DNA from: JAEYFP01 sp047602645
GTDB taxonomy: Bacteria; Bacillota; Clostridia; Lachnospirales; Lachnospiraceae
Length of the DNA stretch: 64,000 nt
Assembly (NCBI GenBank): GCA_047602645.1
Contig: JASGGU010000004.1
Location: forward strand, 1 to 64,000
Reading direction: 5' to 3'
The first letter of the stretch is position 1; the number at the start of each line of letters is the position of its first letter. This document shows, piece by piece, positions 16,145 to 25,700 of this stretch. Made by a program: the position numbers and the translations under genes. The notes under the pieces are model-generated. The model did no database searches, was not told the DNA's origin, and saw only the letters and a list, made by a program, of their open reading frames with translations.

Positions 16145-17434
16145 ATGAGTTTACAGGTTGAAAAATTAGAAAAGAATATGGCGAAGCTTACAATCGAAGC
16201 ATCGGCCGAGAATTTTGAAAAAGCGATTGAAGCTGCTTACAATAAGAATAAAGGTAAAATGAGCATTCCGGGCTTCAGAAAGGGTAAGGTGCCGCGCGCG
16301 ATGCTCGAAAAGATGTATGGCACAGGCGTTTTTTATGAAGATGCTGCAAATGCATTGATTCCGGAAGCCTACGAAAAGGAATTGGAAGAAAATAAAGAGC
16401 TTGCGGTTGTTTCCCAGCCGAAAATTGATGTGATACAGGCCGAGAAGGGTAAGCCGTTCATTTTTACGGCAGAGGTAGCCTTAAAGCCTGAAATTGAAAT
16501 CGGAAAGTATAAGGGTGTCAAGATCGAAAAGATCGACACTGAAGTGACGGAGGAAGAAATCACAAAGGAAATCGAAAAGGAGAGGGAGAGCAACGCAAGA
16601 ACGATCAATGTCGAGGACAGAGCTGTTCAGGACAAAGATATGACAATCATCGACTTTGAAGGCTTTGTGGACGGAGTTGCTTTTGAAGGCGGCAAAGGAG
16701 AAAATTATCCGCTGACCATCGGCTCAGGCGCATTTATTCCCGGCTTTGAGGGACAGGTGATCGGGGCAAAGCTGAACGAGGAAATGGAAGTAAATGTGAC
16801 ATTTCCAGAGGATTATCAGGCAAAAGATCTCGCGGGCAAGGAAGCGGTATTCAAAGTGACGGTAAAGGAGATCAAGGAGAAGGAGTTGCCTGAGCTGGAT
16901 GACGAATTTGCGAGTGAGGTTTCAGAGTTTGATACCCTCGATGAATATAAAGCAGATGTAAGGGCAAAGCTTTCAGAGAAAAAAGCTTCTGATGCAAAGA
17001 GCAAAAAGGAAGATGCCGTTATCGAAGCAATCATTAAGGATTCCAAAATGGAAATTCCCGACCCTATGGTAGATACGCAGACAAAACAGATGGCTCAGGA
17101 CTACGCGGGCAGGCTGCAGCAGCAGGGCTTATCTCTGGAGCAGTATTTCCAGTTTACAGGAATGGATATGGATAAGTTTTTAGATCAGATGAGACCGGGC
17201 GCGCTCAAGAGAATTCAGAGCAGACTTGTGCTGGAAGCGGTTGTAAAGGAAGAAAGCATTCCGGTATCCGATGAAGAATTTGATGCGGAGATCGCAAAAA
17301 TGGCGGAGACTTACCAGATGGAAACGGATAAGCTCAAGGAAATCATCGGTGATTATGAGAAGGAGCAGATTTCAGAGGATATCGCGATCCGGAAGGCAGT
17401 GGAGCTTGTTGTTGCGGAAGCGAAGGAAAAATAA
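16145..17434 (+). CDS. tig: Trigger factor (ribosome-associated chaperone, PPIase)
   Basis: The 429-residue protein has the three trigger-factor parts in order: the ribosome-binding N-domain with FRKGKVPR (about residues 42-49), the FKBP-like prolyl isomerase domain (FEGFVDGVAFEGGKGENYPLTIGSGAFIPGFE, about 170-205) and a helical C-terminal chaperone domain. It binds nascent chains at the exit tunnel. It is followed by clpP and clpX in the order common in Firmicutes, linking folding and degradation. Confidence 0.97.
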   Translation: MSLQVEKLEKNMAKLTIEASAENFEKAIEAAYNKNKGKMSIPGFRKGKVPRAMLEKMYGTGVFYEDAANALIPEAYEKELEENKELAVVSQPKIDVIQAEKGKPFIFTAEVALKPEIEIGKYKGVKIEKIDTEVTEEEITKEIEKERESNARTINVEDRAVQDKDMTIIDFEGFVDGVAFEGGKGENYPLTIGSGAFIPGFEGQVIGAKLNEEMEVNVTFPEDYQAKDLAGKEAVFKVTVKEIKEKELPELDDEFASEVSEFDTLDEYKADVRAKLSEKKASDAKSKKEDAVIEAIIKDSKMEIPDPMVDTQTKQMAQDYAGRLQQQGLSLEQYFQFTGMDMDKFLDQMRPGALKRIQSRLVLEAVVKEESIPVSDEEFDAEIAKMAETYQMETDKLKEIIGDYEKEQISEDIAIRKAVELVVAEAKEK

Positions 17435-17479
17435 TCGGATTTTACGGAATGATTATAGGATCGGCAAGGAGGAGTAAAG

Positions 17480-18064
17480 ATGAGTTTAGTGCCATATGTC
17501 ATTGAACAAACAAGCAGAGGGGAACGGTCTTACGATATTTTTTCGAGACTGTTAAAGGAACGTATTATTTTTCTCGGAGAAGAGGTAAATGCAACAACTT
17601 CGAGCCTGATCGTCGCACAGATGATGTTTTTGGAGGCGGAGGATCCTGATAAGGATATCCACTTTTACATCAACAGCCCGGGTGGCTCTGTGACGGATGG
17701 TTTTGCGATTTATGATACGATGCATTATGTGAAATGCGACGTTGCCACCTATTGCATGGGTATGGCAGCAAGTATGGGTGCCTTCCTGCTTGCAGGCGGT
17801 ACAAAGGGCAAGCGTTTTGCGCTGCCGAATGCGGAGGTCATGATCCATCAGCCTCTCGGGGGAGCAAAGGGCCAGGCTACGGAAATAGAGATTGCGGCAA
17901 AGCAGATTCTCAGAACGAAACAGACATTGAACCGTATTTTAGCGGAAAACACAGGAAAACCGATTGATGTGATCGCAGTGGACACGGAACGCGATAATTG
18001 GAAGACGGCGGAAGAAGCTTTGGAATACGGCTTGATTGATAAAATCATAACAACTAGGGCGTAA
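17480..18064 (+). CDS. clpP: ATP-dependent Clp protease proteolytic subunit
   Basis: The 194-residue serine peptidase has the usual catalytic triad: Ser in GMAASMGAFLL, His in MIHQPLGG and Asp in DTERDN. It forms a double heptamer that degrades substrates fed by ClpX, encoded 16 nt downstream. The start is set by ggaggagt. Length and motifs are standard. Confidence 0.97.
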   Translation: MSLVPYVIEQTSRGERSYDIFSRLLKERIIFLGEEVNATTSSLIVAQMMFLEAEDPDKDIHFYINSPGGSVTDGFAIYDTMHYVKCDVATYCMGMAASMGAFLLAGGTKGKRFALPNAEVMIHQPLGGAKGQATEIEIAAKQILRTKQTLNRILAENTGKPIDVIAVDTERDNWKTAEEALEYGLIDKIITTRA

Positions 18065-18080
18065 AGGAAATGAAGAGTAT

Positions 18081-19346
18081 ATGTCAGGGAAAATGAATGA
18101 CGATAGAATCAGATGCTCCTTCTGCAATAAGACGCAGGATCAGGTCCGCAAGCTGATTGCTGGACCGGATGGCGCATTTATCTGCGATGAATGCGTGGAA
18201 ATCTGTATGGATATTATTGAAGAGGAATTTGATCAGGAGGAACCCAAAAAGAAAGAAAAGGGACCGGATATCAACCTGTTAAAACCGCAGGAAATCAAAG
18301 ACTTTCTGGATGAAAATGTGATCGGGCAGGAGGAAGCTAAGAAGGTATTGTCCGTAGCAGTTTATAACCATTATAAGCGTGTGACATCGGCAAAGAGCTC
18401 CGATGTTGAGCTGCAGAAGAGCAATATTATTATGCTGGGACCTACCGGCTGCGGCAAGACGCTATTGGCACAGACGCTTGCAAAAATTATCAATGTGCCT
18501 TTTGCGATTGCGGATGCAACTGCATTGACCGAAGCGGGCTATGTCGGCGAGGATGTGGAGAACATCCTGTTAAAGGTTATACAGGCCGCTGATTACGATA
18601 TTGAGCGTGCCCAGTATGGTATTATCTACATTGATGAGATTGATAAAATTACAAGAAAGTCCGAAAATGTTTCCATTACAAGGGATGTTTCCGGTGAGGG
18701 AGTGCAGCAGGCGCTTCTGAAAATTATAGAGGGGACACTTGCATCCGTTCCGCCGCAGGGCGGCAGAAAACATCCTCATCAGGAACTCCTTCAGATCGAT
18801 ACGACGAATATTTTATTTATCTGCGGGGGTGCGTTTGAAGGTCTTGACAAGATTGTGGAGGCAAGGCTGGATAAAAAGTCGATCGGTTTTAATGCGGAGA
18901 TCAAGGACAAAAGGGAAAGCGAGCTCGGGGTGCTGCTGTCGCAGGTGCAGCCGGAGGATCTCGTGAAATTTGGTCTGATACCAGAATTTGTCGGCCGTGT
19001 GCCGCTCAATGTCTCTTTGGAGGCACTGGATGAATCGGCGCTCGTAAAGATTTTAACGGAGCCGAAAAACGCGATTACGAAGCAGTATAAAAAGCTGTTT
19101 GAGCTGGATGGTGTCCGCTTGGATTTTGAAAAAGAGGCGATTACGGAAATTGCGAAAAAGGCTTATACGAAAAAGACAGGCGCAAGAGGTTTGCGTTCCA
19201 TATTGGAGAAAATGATGACGGATATGATGTTTCGGATCCCGTCGGACGATACTATAGAGCGATGCGTTATTACAAAGGAAGCTGTAGATGGTATCAGTGC
19301 TCCGCTTCTGGTGCATCAGGAAGCACCTTTGAAAAGGGCGGAATAA
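18081..19346 (+). CDS. clpX: ClpX ATPase subunit of ClpXP
   Basis: The 421-residue AAA+ unfoldase has an N-terminal C4 zinc domain (CSFCNKTQDQV...CDECVEIC), Walker A GPTGCGKTLLAQTLA, Walker B IIYIDEIDKI, the pore loop region and the IGF loop (KKSIGFNAE) that docks on ClpP. It recognises tagged proteins, unfolds them and feeds the protease chamber. It lies directly after clpP. Confidence 0.97.
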   Translation: MSGKMNDDRIRCSFCNKTQDQVRKLIAGPDGAFICDECVEICMDIIEEEFDQEEPKKKEKGPDINLLKPQEIKDFLDENVIGQEEAKKVLSVAVYNHYKRVTSAKSSDVELQKSNIIMLGPTGCGKTLLAQTLAKIINVPFAIADATALTEAGYVGEDVENILLKVIQAADYDIERAQYGIIYIDEIDKITRKSENVSITRDVSGEGVQQALLKIIEGTLASVPPQGGRKHPHQELLQIDTTNILFICGGAFEGLDKIVEARLDKKSIGFNAEIKDKRESELGVLLSQVQPEDLVKFGLIPEFVGRVPLNVSLEALDESALVKILTEPKNAITKQYKKLFELDGVRLDFEKEAITEIAKKAYTKKTGARGLRSILEKMMTDMMFRIPSDDTIERCVITKEAVDGISAPLLVHQEAPLKRAE

Positions 19347-19355
19347 ATTTTATTA

Positions 19356-19392
19356 CAATCATACGCCGCCGTAAGGCGGCGTTATGTGATTG
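19356..19392 (+). terminator. GC-rich hairpin between clpX and lon
   Basis: A CGCCGCC/GGCGGCG stem with a GTAA tetraloop (19364-19381) is extended by CAATCA/TGATTG after a small internal loop. No T-tract follows directly, so it may attenuate rather than stop transcription into lon. Confidence 0.5.
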
Positions 19393-19476
19393 CGGAAAAA
19401 ATAATTTACGAACAGTATATAAAAATATTCCTATGGGAAAAGCGAAGCAGTTCCCATAAAGAACTAAGGAGTAAGC

Positions 19477-21840
19477 ATGGCAAGAGTAACGAAGAAAAAA
19501 ATACCGGCGGTGGCTCTGCGCGGGCTGACCGTTATGCCGGGAATGATTATACATTTTGACTTGAACAGAGAAACTTCCGTACATGCCGTAGAAAAGGCGA
19601 TGATGAAGGATCAGCAGGTATTTCTTGTGACACAAAGGGAGGCTGAGACGGAAAAGCCTTCCCTGTCGGAGCTGTATACGATCGGGACAATTGCGGAAAT
19701 CAAGCAGGTGCTGAAGCTGCCCAATAATGTAGTCAGGGTGCTTGTAGAGGGTCTGTCCCGTGCCAAGCTGTGCGGATTCGATGAGACAGAGACAGCCTAC
19801 CTGCTTGTTTCGGTGAAGCCTTATCCGCAGAAAGGAGAGACTCCGTCCAATGCAGAAACAGAAGCGGGCGGGGAGACCTCATTAACACCGGAAGCCTCGG
19901 CAGAATTGACTGCAATGGTTAGGACACTGCGCGAACTGCTTGGAGAATACCTTACCTATAACCCGCGGATCAGCAAGACGTTGGAAAAACAGTTTGAGGA
20001 GTCCAGAAGTTTGCCGGAGCTGCTTGATTTTGTGGCCGTCAACTTTCCGATGACCCAGCCTGACAGACAGCGCCTGCTGGAGGCGGTAGAGGTCGGGGAA
20101 CGATTTACTGTGCTGACTGCAATTTTATCTCGTGAAATTGAGATTTTGGGCATTAAGAAAAATTTGCAGGAGCAGGTCAAGGGCCGGGTTGAAAAAAATC
20201 AAAAGGAATATGTACTGCGCGAGCAAATGCGTTATATCAGGGAGGAGCTGGGGGAAAATACGTCTGTGTCGGATGCGGATCATTTTGCGGAAGAGGTGGA
20301 GAGACTGATGGCTTCGGAAGAGGTGAAAGAAAAGGTCAGAAAAGAGATTGACCGATTCAGACAAATTGCTTCCAGCTCGTCGGAAAGTGCCGTATCGAGA
20401 GGATATATCGAAACTCTGCTCGAAATGCCATGGGATAAGGTGTCGAAAGACAATAAGGATATCGACAATGCAGAACGGATCTTAAACGCTGACCACTATG
20501 GTCTGGAAAAGGTCAAAGAACGGATGCTCGAGTTCCTTTCTGTAAGAAATTTAACGCAGAAGGGCGACAGTCCGATTATCTGTCTTGTCGGGCCTCCGGG
20601 TACAGGAAAGACCTCCATCGCAAAATCCGTGGCGCGTGCTTTGGATAAAAAGTATGTTCGTATCAGTCTGGGAGGGGTTCATGACGAGGCCGAAATCAGG
20701 GGGCACCGCAGAACCTATGTCGGAGCAATGTCGGGCAGCATTGCAACGGGCCTGAAAAATGCAGGCGTCAAAAACCCGCTGATGCTGCTGGATGAAATCG
20801 ATAAAATGAGCCGGGACTATAAGGGAGATACCGCTTCGGCACTGCTGGAGGTGCTGGACAGTGAGCAGAATTCCAAATTTCGTGACCATTATATCGAGCT
20901 TCCGATTGACCTGTCCGAGGTATTGTTTATTGCCACTGCTAATTCTACGGCTGACATCCCCCGTCCGCTGCTTGACAGGATGGAACTGATCGAGGTTACG
21001 AGCTATACAGAAAATGAAAAGGTGCATATCGCAAGAGAGCATCTGATCATGAAGCAGATGAATCGGCACGGAATCCTGCCGGATCAATTGATCATTCAGG
21101 ATAAGGCGCTTGAAAAAATTGTGCGCAGCTACACGCGGGAAGCCGGAGTGAGAGGGCTCGAACGAAAAATCGGGGAAATTTGCAGAAAGACTGCCAGACA
21201 GCTTTGGCAGGAGCATAAAACAGGTGTCAAGGTCACACCTAAAAATCTGGAAAAATTCTTAGGAAAAGAACGCTATCAATATGATATGGCAAATGAGACA
21301 GATGAAGTTGGTATCGTCAGGGGACTCGCGTGGACGAGCGTCGGAGGTGATACGCTGCAGATTGAGGTCAATGTCATGCCGGGCAAGGGAGAAATCCTGC
21401 TTACGGGACAGCTGGGTGATGTAATGAAGGAATCGGCACAGGCGGGCATCAGTTATATCCGTGCTGTCAGCAAGGCGCATAAAATCGCGGACGATTTTTT
21501 CAAAAAGAATGATTTTCATATTCATATTCCGCAGGGTTCTGTGCCGAAAGACGGTCCGAGCGCAGGAATCACAATGGCGACGGCACTGTATTCGGCAATT
21601 ACCAATAAGCCGGTACATGCGGACGTGGCGATGACAGGAGAAATTACGCTGCGCGGGCGCGTGCTTCCGATCGGCGGTTTGAAGGAAAAAATATTGGCGG
21701 CAAAGAATGCCGGCATCAAAAAAGTGCTTGTGCCGGGTAAAAATGAACGGGATATTGCAGAAATATCGGAGGAAATCAAAAAAGGCCTGACAATTATCTA
21801 TGTCGATACGATGGAGGAAGTTTTAAAGGAAGTATTATGA
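19477..21840 (+). CDS. lon: ATP-dependent protease Lon
   Basis: The 787-residue protein contains all Lon parts: an N-terminal substrate domain (about 1-200), a coiled-coil region, the AAA+ module with GPPGTGKTSIAKSVA and LLDEIDKM, and the C-terminal peptidase domain. The catalytic Ser is in PKDGPSAGITMATAL and the Lys in GGLKEKILAAKNAGI. It is a cytoplasmic quality-control protease. Its stop overlaps the start of engB by 4 bp (ATGA), so the two are coupled. Confidence 0.97.
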   Translation: MARVTKKKIPAVALRGLTVMPGMIIHFDLNRETSVHAVEKAMMKDQQVFLVTQREAETEKPSLSELYTIGTIAEIKQVLKLPNNVVRVLVEGLSRAKLCGFDETETAYLLVSVKPYPQKGETPSNAETEAGGETSLTPEASAELTAMVRTLRELLGEYLTYNPRISKTLEKQFEESRSLPELLDFVAVNFPMTQPDRQRLLEAVEVGERFTVLTAILSREIEILGIKKNLQEQVKGRVEKNQKEYVLREQMRYIREELGENTSVSDADHFAEEVERLMASEEVKEKVRKEIDRFRQIASSSSESAVSRGYIETLLEMPWDKVSKDNKDIDNAERILNADHYGLEKVKERMLEFLSVRNLTQKGDSPIICLVGPPGTGKTSIAKSVARALDKKYVRISLGGVHDEAEIRGHRRTYVGAMSGSIATGLKNAGVKNPLMLLDEIDKMSRDYKGDTASALLEVLDSEQNSKFRDHYIELPIDLSEVLFIATANSTADIPRPLLDRMELIEVTSYTENEKVHIAREHLIMKQMNRHGILPDQLIIQDKALEKIVRSYTREAGVRGLERKIGEICRKTARQLWQEHKTGVKVTPKNLEKFLGKERYQYDMANETDEVGIVRGLAWTSVGGDTLQIEVNVMPGKGEILLTGQLGDVMKESAQAGISYIRAVSKAHKIADDFFKKNDFHIHIPQGSVPKDGPSAGITMATALYSAITNKPVHADVAMTGEITLRGRVLPIGGLKEKILAAKNAGIKKVLVPGKNERDIAEISEEIKKGLTIIYVDTMEEVLKEVL

Positions 21841-22430
21841 AAATAAAAAATGTAAATTTAGAAACGGTATGCGGTGTAACAAGTACACTGCCCGCTAACA
21901 CACTGCCGGAAGTCGCGTTTGCAGGAAAGAGCAACGTCGGAAAATCTTCGCTGATCAATGCGCTGATGAACCGCAAGTCGTTGGCGAGAACCTCGGCACA
22001 GCCCGGAAAGACGCAGACGATTAATTTTTATAATATCAACAGTGAGCTTTATTTCGTGGATTTGCCGGGCTATGGTTATGCGAAGGTATCCAAAGAGGAA
22101 AAAGAACGCTGGGGAAAAATGATCGAAAACTATCTGCATGGGTCGGGACAGCTAAAGGCGGTGTTTTTGCTGATTGATATCCGCCATGAGCCTTCCGTAA
22201 ACGACAGGAATATGTATGACTGGATTTTAAAAAATGGATTCCAGCCGATTATTATTGCGACAAAGCTGGATAAAATAAATAGGAGCCAGATCACTAAAAA
22301 TGTAAAGGTGATCAGAAGTACACTCGGGATGAACAAGGAGAGTGTCATCATTCCATTTTCTGCTTCCACAAAGCAGGGAAGAGAGGCGATTTATGAAACC
22401 ATCGACCAAATACTTGAAAATTGCAATTAA
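21837..22430 (+). CDS. engB: Ribosome biogenesis GTPase EngB (YsxC/YihA)
   Basis: The 197-residue small GTPase assists assembly of the large ribosomal subunit. G motifs are clear: G1 GKSNVGKSS, G3 DLPGYGYAKVS, and G4 TKLDKI with SASTKQ as G5. It is coupled to lon by a 4-bp overlap, an arrangement seen widely in bacteria. The next gene starts inside its last 38 bases. Confidence 0.96.
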   Translation: MKIKNVNLETVCGVTSTLPANTLPEVAFAGKSNVGKSSLINALMNRKSLARTSAQPGKTQTINFYNINSELYFVDLPGYGYAKVSKEEKERWGKMIENYLHGSGQLKAVFLLIDIRHEPSVNDRNMYDWILKNGFQPIIIATKLDKINRSQITKNVKVIRSTLGMNKESVIIPFSASTKQGREAIYETIDQILENCN

Positions 22431-23634
22431 TATCATTACGATGATTCTGACAGTCGTGTTTTGCATATGGCTGCTGCCGAAGCTGATCGTCTATTTTATG
22501 CCTTTTGTTGTGGCAGCCATCATCGCATTGATTGCGAATCCGCTCGTGAAATTTTTAGAGCGCAGGGTAAAGATTGTCAGAAAGGCGGGGACTGCATTTG
22601 TTATCATCGTAGTGCTCGGGCTTGTTGTGCTTGGCAGCTACCTTGTTATCGCGAAGCTTGTGACAGAGATTATCGGCTTTCTCACAATCGCACCGCAGAT
22701 GTGGGAGACAACGAGCGGTACGCTGAAAGAAATCACGACGATGTTTGACCGCTTCTTTGACAGAATGCCAACAGGGCTGCAGGACTGGATGAATGGGATT
22801 GGTGAAACGCTCGGGGTATCTATGACGGAATGGTTCCAGAATTCCGGCACGCCGATTGCGGAGGGTGCCGGCAATTTCGCGAAGAATCTGCCTTTTGCGA
22901 TTATCAGCACAGTGATGGCGATTCTTGCTTCCTATCTTTTTGTTGCGGAGAAAGACTATGTCGTGCGTGTAGTCCAAAAGATGCTTCCGGAAAGGATGCA
23001 GGAGCGTTGGAATCTGGTATATGGGACAATGAAGGACGCGGTGGGCGGCTATTTCAAGGCACAGTTTAAAATTATGGGAGTCGTTTATGTGATTTTGCTG
23101 ATCGGCTTTGCAATTTTGAATGTCAAATATGCATTTTTGATTGCTTTGCTGATTGCCATTCTCGATTTTCTCCCGTTTTTCGGAACAGGTGCAGTGATGT
23201 GGCCTTGGGCGGTTATTTCATTTTTTCAAAGTAACTATAAGCTGACAATCGGTCTTGTGGTCATATGGGCCATCAGCCAGTTTGTCAGACAACTGATTCA
23301 GCCGAAGCTTGTCGGTGACTCAATAGGTCTGGAGCCGATTCCTACGCTGATCCTGCTTTATGTCGGTTTCCGGTTTGGCGGCGCCGTCGGTCTGATCATT
23401 GCGGTTCCTGTCGGGATGATTATCATCAACCTGTACCGCTCCGGTGTGTTCAGTAATTTTGTATATAGTGTTCAAATACTGGCAAAGGACTTGAGTGTGC
23501 TGCGCAGATTTGAAAAGGAAGATTTAGAAAGAGAAGGGATTCTGACGATCGAAGAGATGGAGCAGGATATTCGGGAGGCACGCAAGGAAAGCAAGGAGGA
23601 AAATGAGAAATATCAGGATGATTCTGCAGTATGA
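22393..23634 (+). CDS. AI-2E-family (PerM/YdbO-like) membrane protein
   Basis: The start at 22393 follows agaggcga inside engB, while a longer in-frame start lacks a ribosome site. The 413-residue protein has paired helices at the N-terminus, a soluble central part, four or five helices at the C-terminus and the family motif near FLPFFGTGAVMWPW and PKLVGDSIGLEPIPTLI. Some family members export autoinducer-2 or exchange sodium for protons. The role here is unknown, and the acidic tail (EEMEQDIREARKESKEEN) is cytoplasmic. Confidence 0.85.
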   Translation: MKPSTKYLKIAINIITMILTVVFCIWLLPKLIVYFMPFVVAAIIALIANPLVKFLERRVKIVRKAGTAFVIIVVLGLVVLGSYLVIAKLVTEIIGFLTIAPQMWETTSGTLKEITTMFDRFFDRMPTGLQDWMNGIGETLGVSMTEWFQNSGTPIAEGAGNFAKNLPFAIISTVMAILASYLFVAEKDYVVRVVQKMLPERMQERWNLVYGTMKDAVGGYFKAQFKIMGVVYVILLIGFAILNVKYAFLIALLIAILDFLPFFGTGAVMWPWAVISFFQSNYKLTIGLVVIWAISQFVRQLIQPKLVGDSIGLEPIPTLILLYVGFRFGGAVGLIIAVPVGMIIINLYRSGVFSNFVYSVQILAKDLSVLRRFEKEDLEREGILTIEEMEQDIREARKESKEENEKYQDDSAV

Positions 23635-24340
23635 CGGCACGCGTTATCAGGGCTGGCAAAAGCAGGTTACAACAGCAAATACAATACAGGGAAAGCTTGA
23701 GGAGCTGCTTTCCAGAATGACGGGGGAAGCCGTCGAGCTGCATGGCTCCGGACGGACGGATGCGGGTGTCCATGCGCGCTGTCAGGTTGCCAATTTTCAT
23801 ACGAACAGCAATCGGACGGAGACTGAGATTTTAAAGTATGTCAATCTGTATTTGCCGGATGACATCCGGGTTTCTTCGGTAAAAGAGATGGATGGCCGGT
23901 TTCACAGCCGGCTTCATGCGAAGGAGAAAACATATTTGTACCGGATACATAATGATGCGATTGCGGATGTTTTTACCAGACGGTATACTTATTTTTTTTC
24001 GGAAACATTGGATTTGGACTTGATGCGCTGCGCAGCGGCCTTGCTGGTCGGAACACATGATTATCTTTCATTCTGCGCAAACAGACGGATGAAAAAGTCT
24101 ACAGTCAGGACGATATCTGAAATCGAGATTAAGCGGGTCGGAAAAGAGATACAAATAACCTATCGGGGAAGCGGATTTCTCCATCATATGGTACGGATCA
24201 TGACGGGTACCCTTTTGGAAGTGGGACTGGGGCAGCGCACGCCGGAGAGCATGACAGAGCTGCTTGCCTCAAAGAACCGGGAGTGTGCGGGCACACTCGT
24301 GCCCGGTCAGGGTCTGACGCTCATGGAGGTCCGTTATTAG
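23603..24340 (+). CDS. truA: tRNA pseudouridine synthase A
   Basis: The 245-residue enzyme makes pseudouridine at positions 38-40 of the tRNA anticodon arm. The catalytic Asp is in GSGRTDAGVHA (about residue 53). YDGTRYQGWQKQ at the N-terminus and FLHHMVRIMTGTLLEVG near the C-terminus are family hallmarks. The start overlaps the preceding gene by 32 bp and follows aaggagg. Confidence 0.96.
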   Translation: MRNIRMILQYDGTRYQGWQKQVTTANTIQGKLEELLSRMTGEAVELHGSGRTDAGVHARCQVANFHTNSNRTETEILKYVNLYLPDDIRVSSVKEMDGRFHSRLHAKEKTYLYRIHNDAIADVFTRRYTYFFSETLDLDLMRCAAALLVGTHDYLSFCANRRMKKSTVRTISEIEIKRVGKEIQITYRGSGFLHHMVRIMTGTLLEVGLGQRTPESMTELLASKNRECAGTLVPGQGLTLMEVRY

Positions 24341-24378
24341 GCAGAAAGAAATAGATATGAGTGGGTGTGAGTGGGATT

Positions 24379-25545
24379 ATGATTTATTTATTGGCAAAAT
24401 TATTGATTAAGGATTACACAAAGGTAGAAAATGCGGCCGTGAGGCAGTCGTACGGCGTGCTGTGCGGAGCGGTCGGTGTAGCGTTTAATATCCTGCTTTT
24501 TTTTATGAAGCTGCTTGCGGGCTTTATCAGCGGTTCCGTGGCTATTATGGCCGATGCCTTCAATAACCTGTCGGACGCGGGATCTTCCATTATTATGATG
24601 GTCGGTTTTAAGATGTCGGGGCACAAGCCGGATCCCAAGCATCCGTTCGGACATGGCAGGATTGAGTATGTCACCGGATTGATCGTATCGATGATCATTA
24701 TTGTGATGGGCATCGAGCTTGTAAAAACCTCCTTTGATAAAATCCTTCATCCGGAGGAAGTACTGTTTGGCGCATCGACAATTGTGGTCCTGATTATTTC
24801 TGTTTTTGTGAAGCTCTATATGTTTGCCTACAATAAAAAGATATCCGAGAAAATTAATTCCGGTGCGATGCAGGCGACGGCGCTCGACAGTTTTACGGAT
24901 TCTGTGGCAACGTCAATCGTACTTCTTTCAATGATGGTGGCGGAATTTACAAACGTACCGATTGACGGCTACTGCGGTTTACTTGTGGCTGTGTTCATTC
25001 TTTATACGGGGTTCAGTTCCGCAAAGGATACACTCGACCCGCTGCTGGGAGGCAGACAGGATAAGGAATATATTGAAAAAATCGAAGAGTTTGTGATGTC
25101 CTATCAAAATGTGCTTGGTGTGCATGATCTGCTTGTGCATGATTACGGACCGGGGCGCATGATGATTTCTCTTCATGCAGAAGTGCCGGCAGATGGTGAT
25201 ATTATGGAGCTGCACGATACGATTGACAATATTGAAAAGCGGCTGAAGGAAGTGCTCGGCTGTGAGGCCGTCATTCATATGGATCCTGTTGTCATGGACG
25301 ACGATGTGACAAACCGGATGAAGCGGCTGACCGGACTGATTGTAAAGGGAATCGACGAGCGGCTTACGATGCACGATTTTCGCATGGTGCAGGGACCGAC
25401 ACATACCAATCTGATTTTTGATGTGGTGGTGCCGTTTGAATTTAAAATGACGGATCAGGAGGTCTGTGCAGCAATCGAGAGGAGCGTGCGGGATCTGCCG
25501 GGAAATCATTTCACAGTCATCAATATTGATAAGCCCTATGTATAA
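24379..25545 (+). CDS. Cation diffusion facilitator, probably Mn(II)/Fe(II) type
   Basis: The protein is 388 residues from the ATG at 24379; a GTG at 24361 is an alternative and neither has a strong ribosome site. It has six membrane helices and a long cytoplasmic C-domain with two CDF-like metal domains. The transport site reads NxxxD in helix 2 (FNNLSDAGSS) and DxxxD in helix 5 (LDSFTDSVATS). Zinc exporters carry a His in this site, while Asn/Asp-Asp-Asp sets are found in manganese exporters. Export of Mn(II) or Fe(II) is therefore inferred. Confidence 0.85.
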   Translation: MIYLLAKLLIKDYTKVENAAVRQSYGVLCGAVGVAFNILLFFMKLLAGFISGSVAIMADAFNNLSDAGSSIIMMVGFKMSGHKPDPKHPFGHGRIEYVTGLIVSMIIIVMGIELVKTSFDKILHPEEVLFGASTIVVLIISVFVKLYMFAYNKKISEKINSGAMQATALDSFTDSVATSIVLLSMMVAEFTNVPIDGYCGLLVAVFILYTGFSSAKDTLDPLLGGRQDKEYIEKIEEFVMSYQNVLGVHDLLVHDYGPGRMMISLHAEVPADGDIMELHDTIDNIEKRLKEVLGCEAVIHMDPVVMDDDVTNRMKRLTGLIVKGIDERLTMHDFRMVQGPTHTNLIFDVVVPFEFKMTDQEVCAAIERSVRDLPGNHFTVINIDKPYV

Positions 25546-25572
25546 GTAGCGGCTTGTTAATGTTCACACAAT

Positions 25573-25595
25573 AGCTTAACACTTGCTGTTAAGCT
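25573..25595 (+). terminator. Hairpin after cation efflux gene
   Basis: A 9-bp stem AGCTTAACA/TGTTAAGCT with a 5-nt loop is flanked by weaker ACACA/TGTGT pairing. A T-tract is missing, so termination would be weak. Confidence 0.4.
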
Positions 25596-25628
25596 GTGTA
25601 AGAACATGATTCAAGAGAGGATTTCTTC

Positions 25629-25658
25629 TTGACGTCTGCGGAACGGATAGCGTATAAT
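25629..25658 (+). promoter_or_regulatory. Promoter of nucleoside-binding lipoprotein gene
   Basis: TTGACG (25629-25634) and TATAAT (25653-25658) are 18 bp apart, about 43 bp before the start codon. No purine riboswitch was recognised in the leader. Confidence 0.65.
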
Positions 25659-25700
25659 TGCTAACGTAGAACTATCACAATTCTATTAAGGAGGATGATT

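Noticed and set aside
25546..25700. Purine riboswitch before the nucleoside importer
   Set aside because: No conserved purine-aptamer junction could be traced; only a simple hairpin and a promoter are visible.
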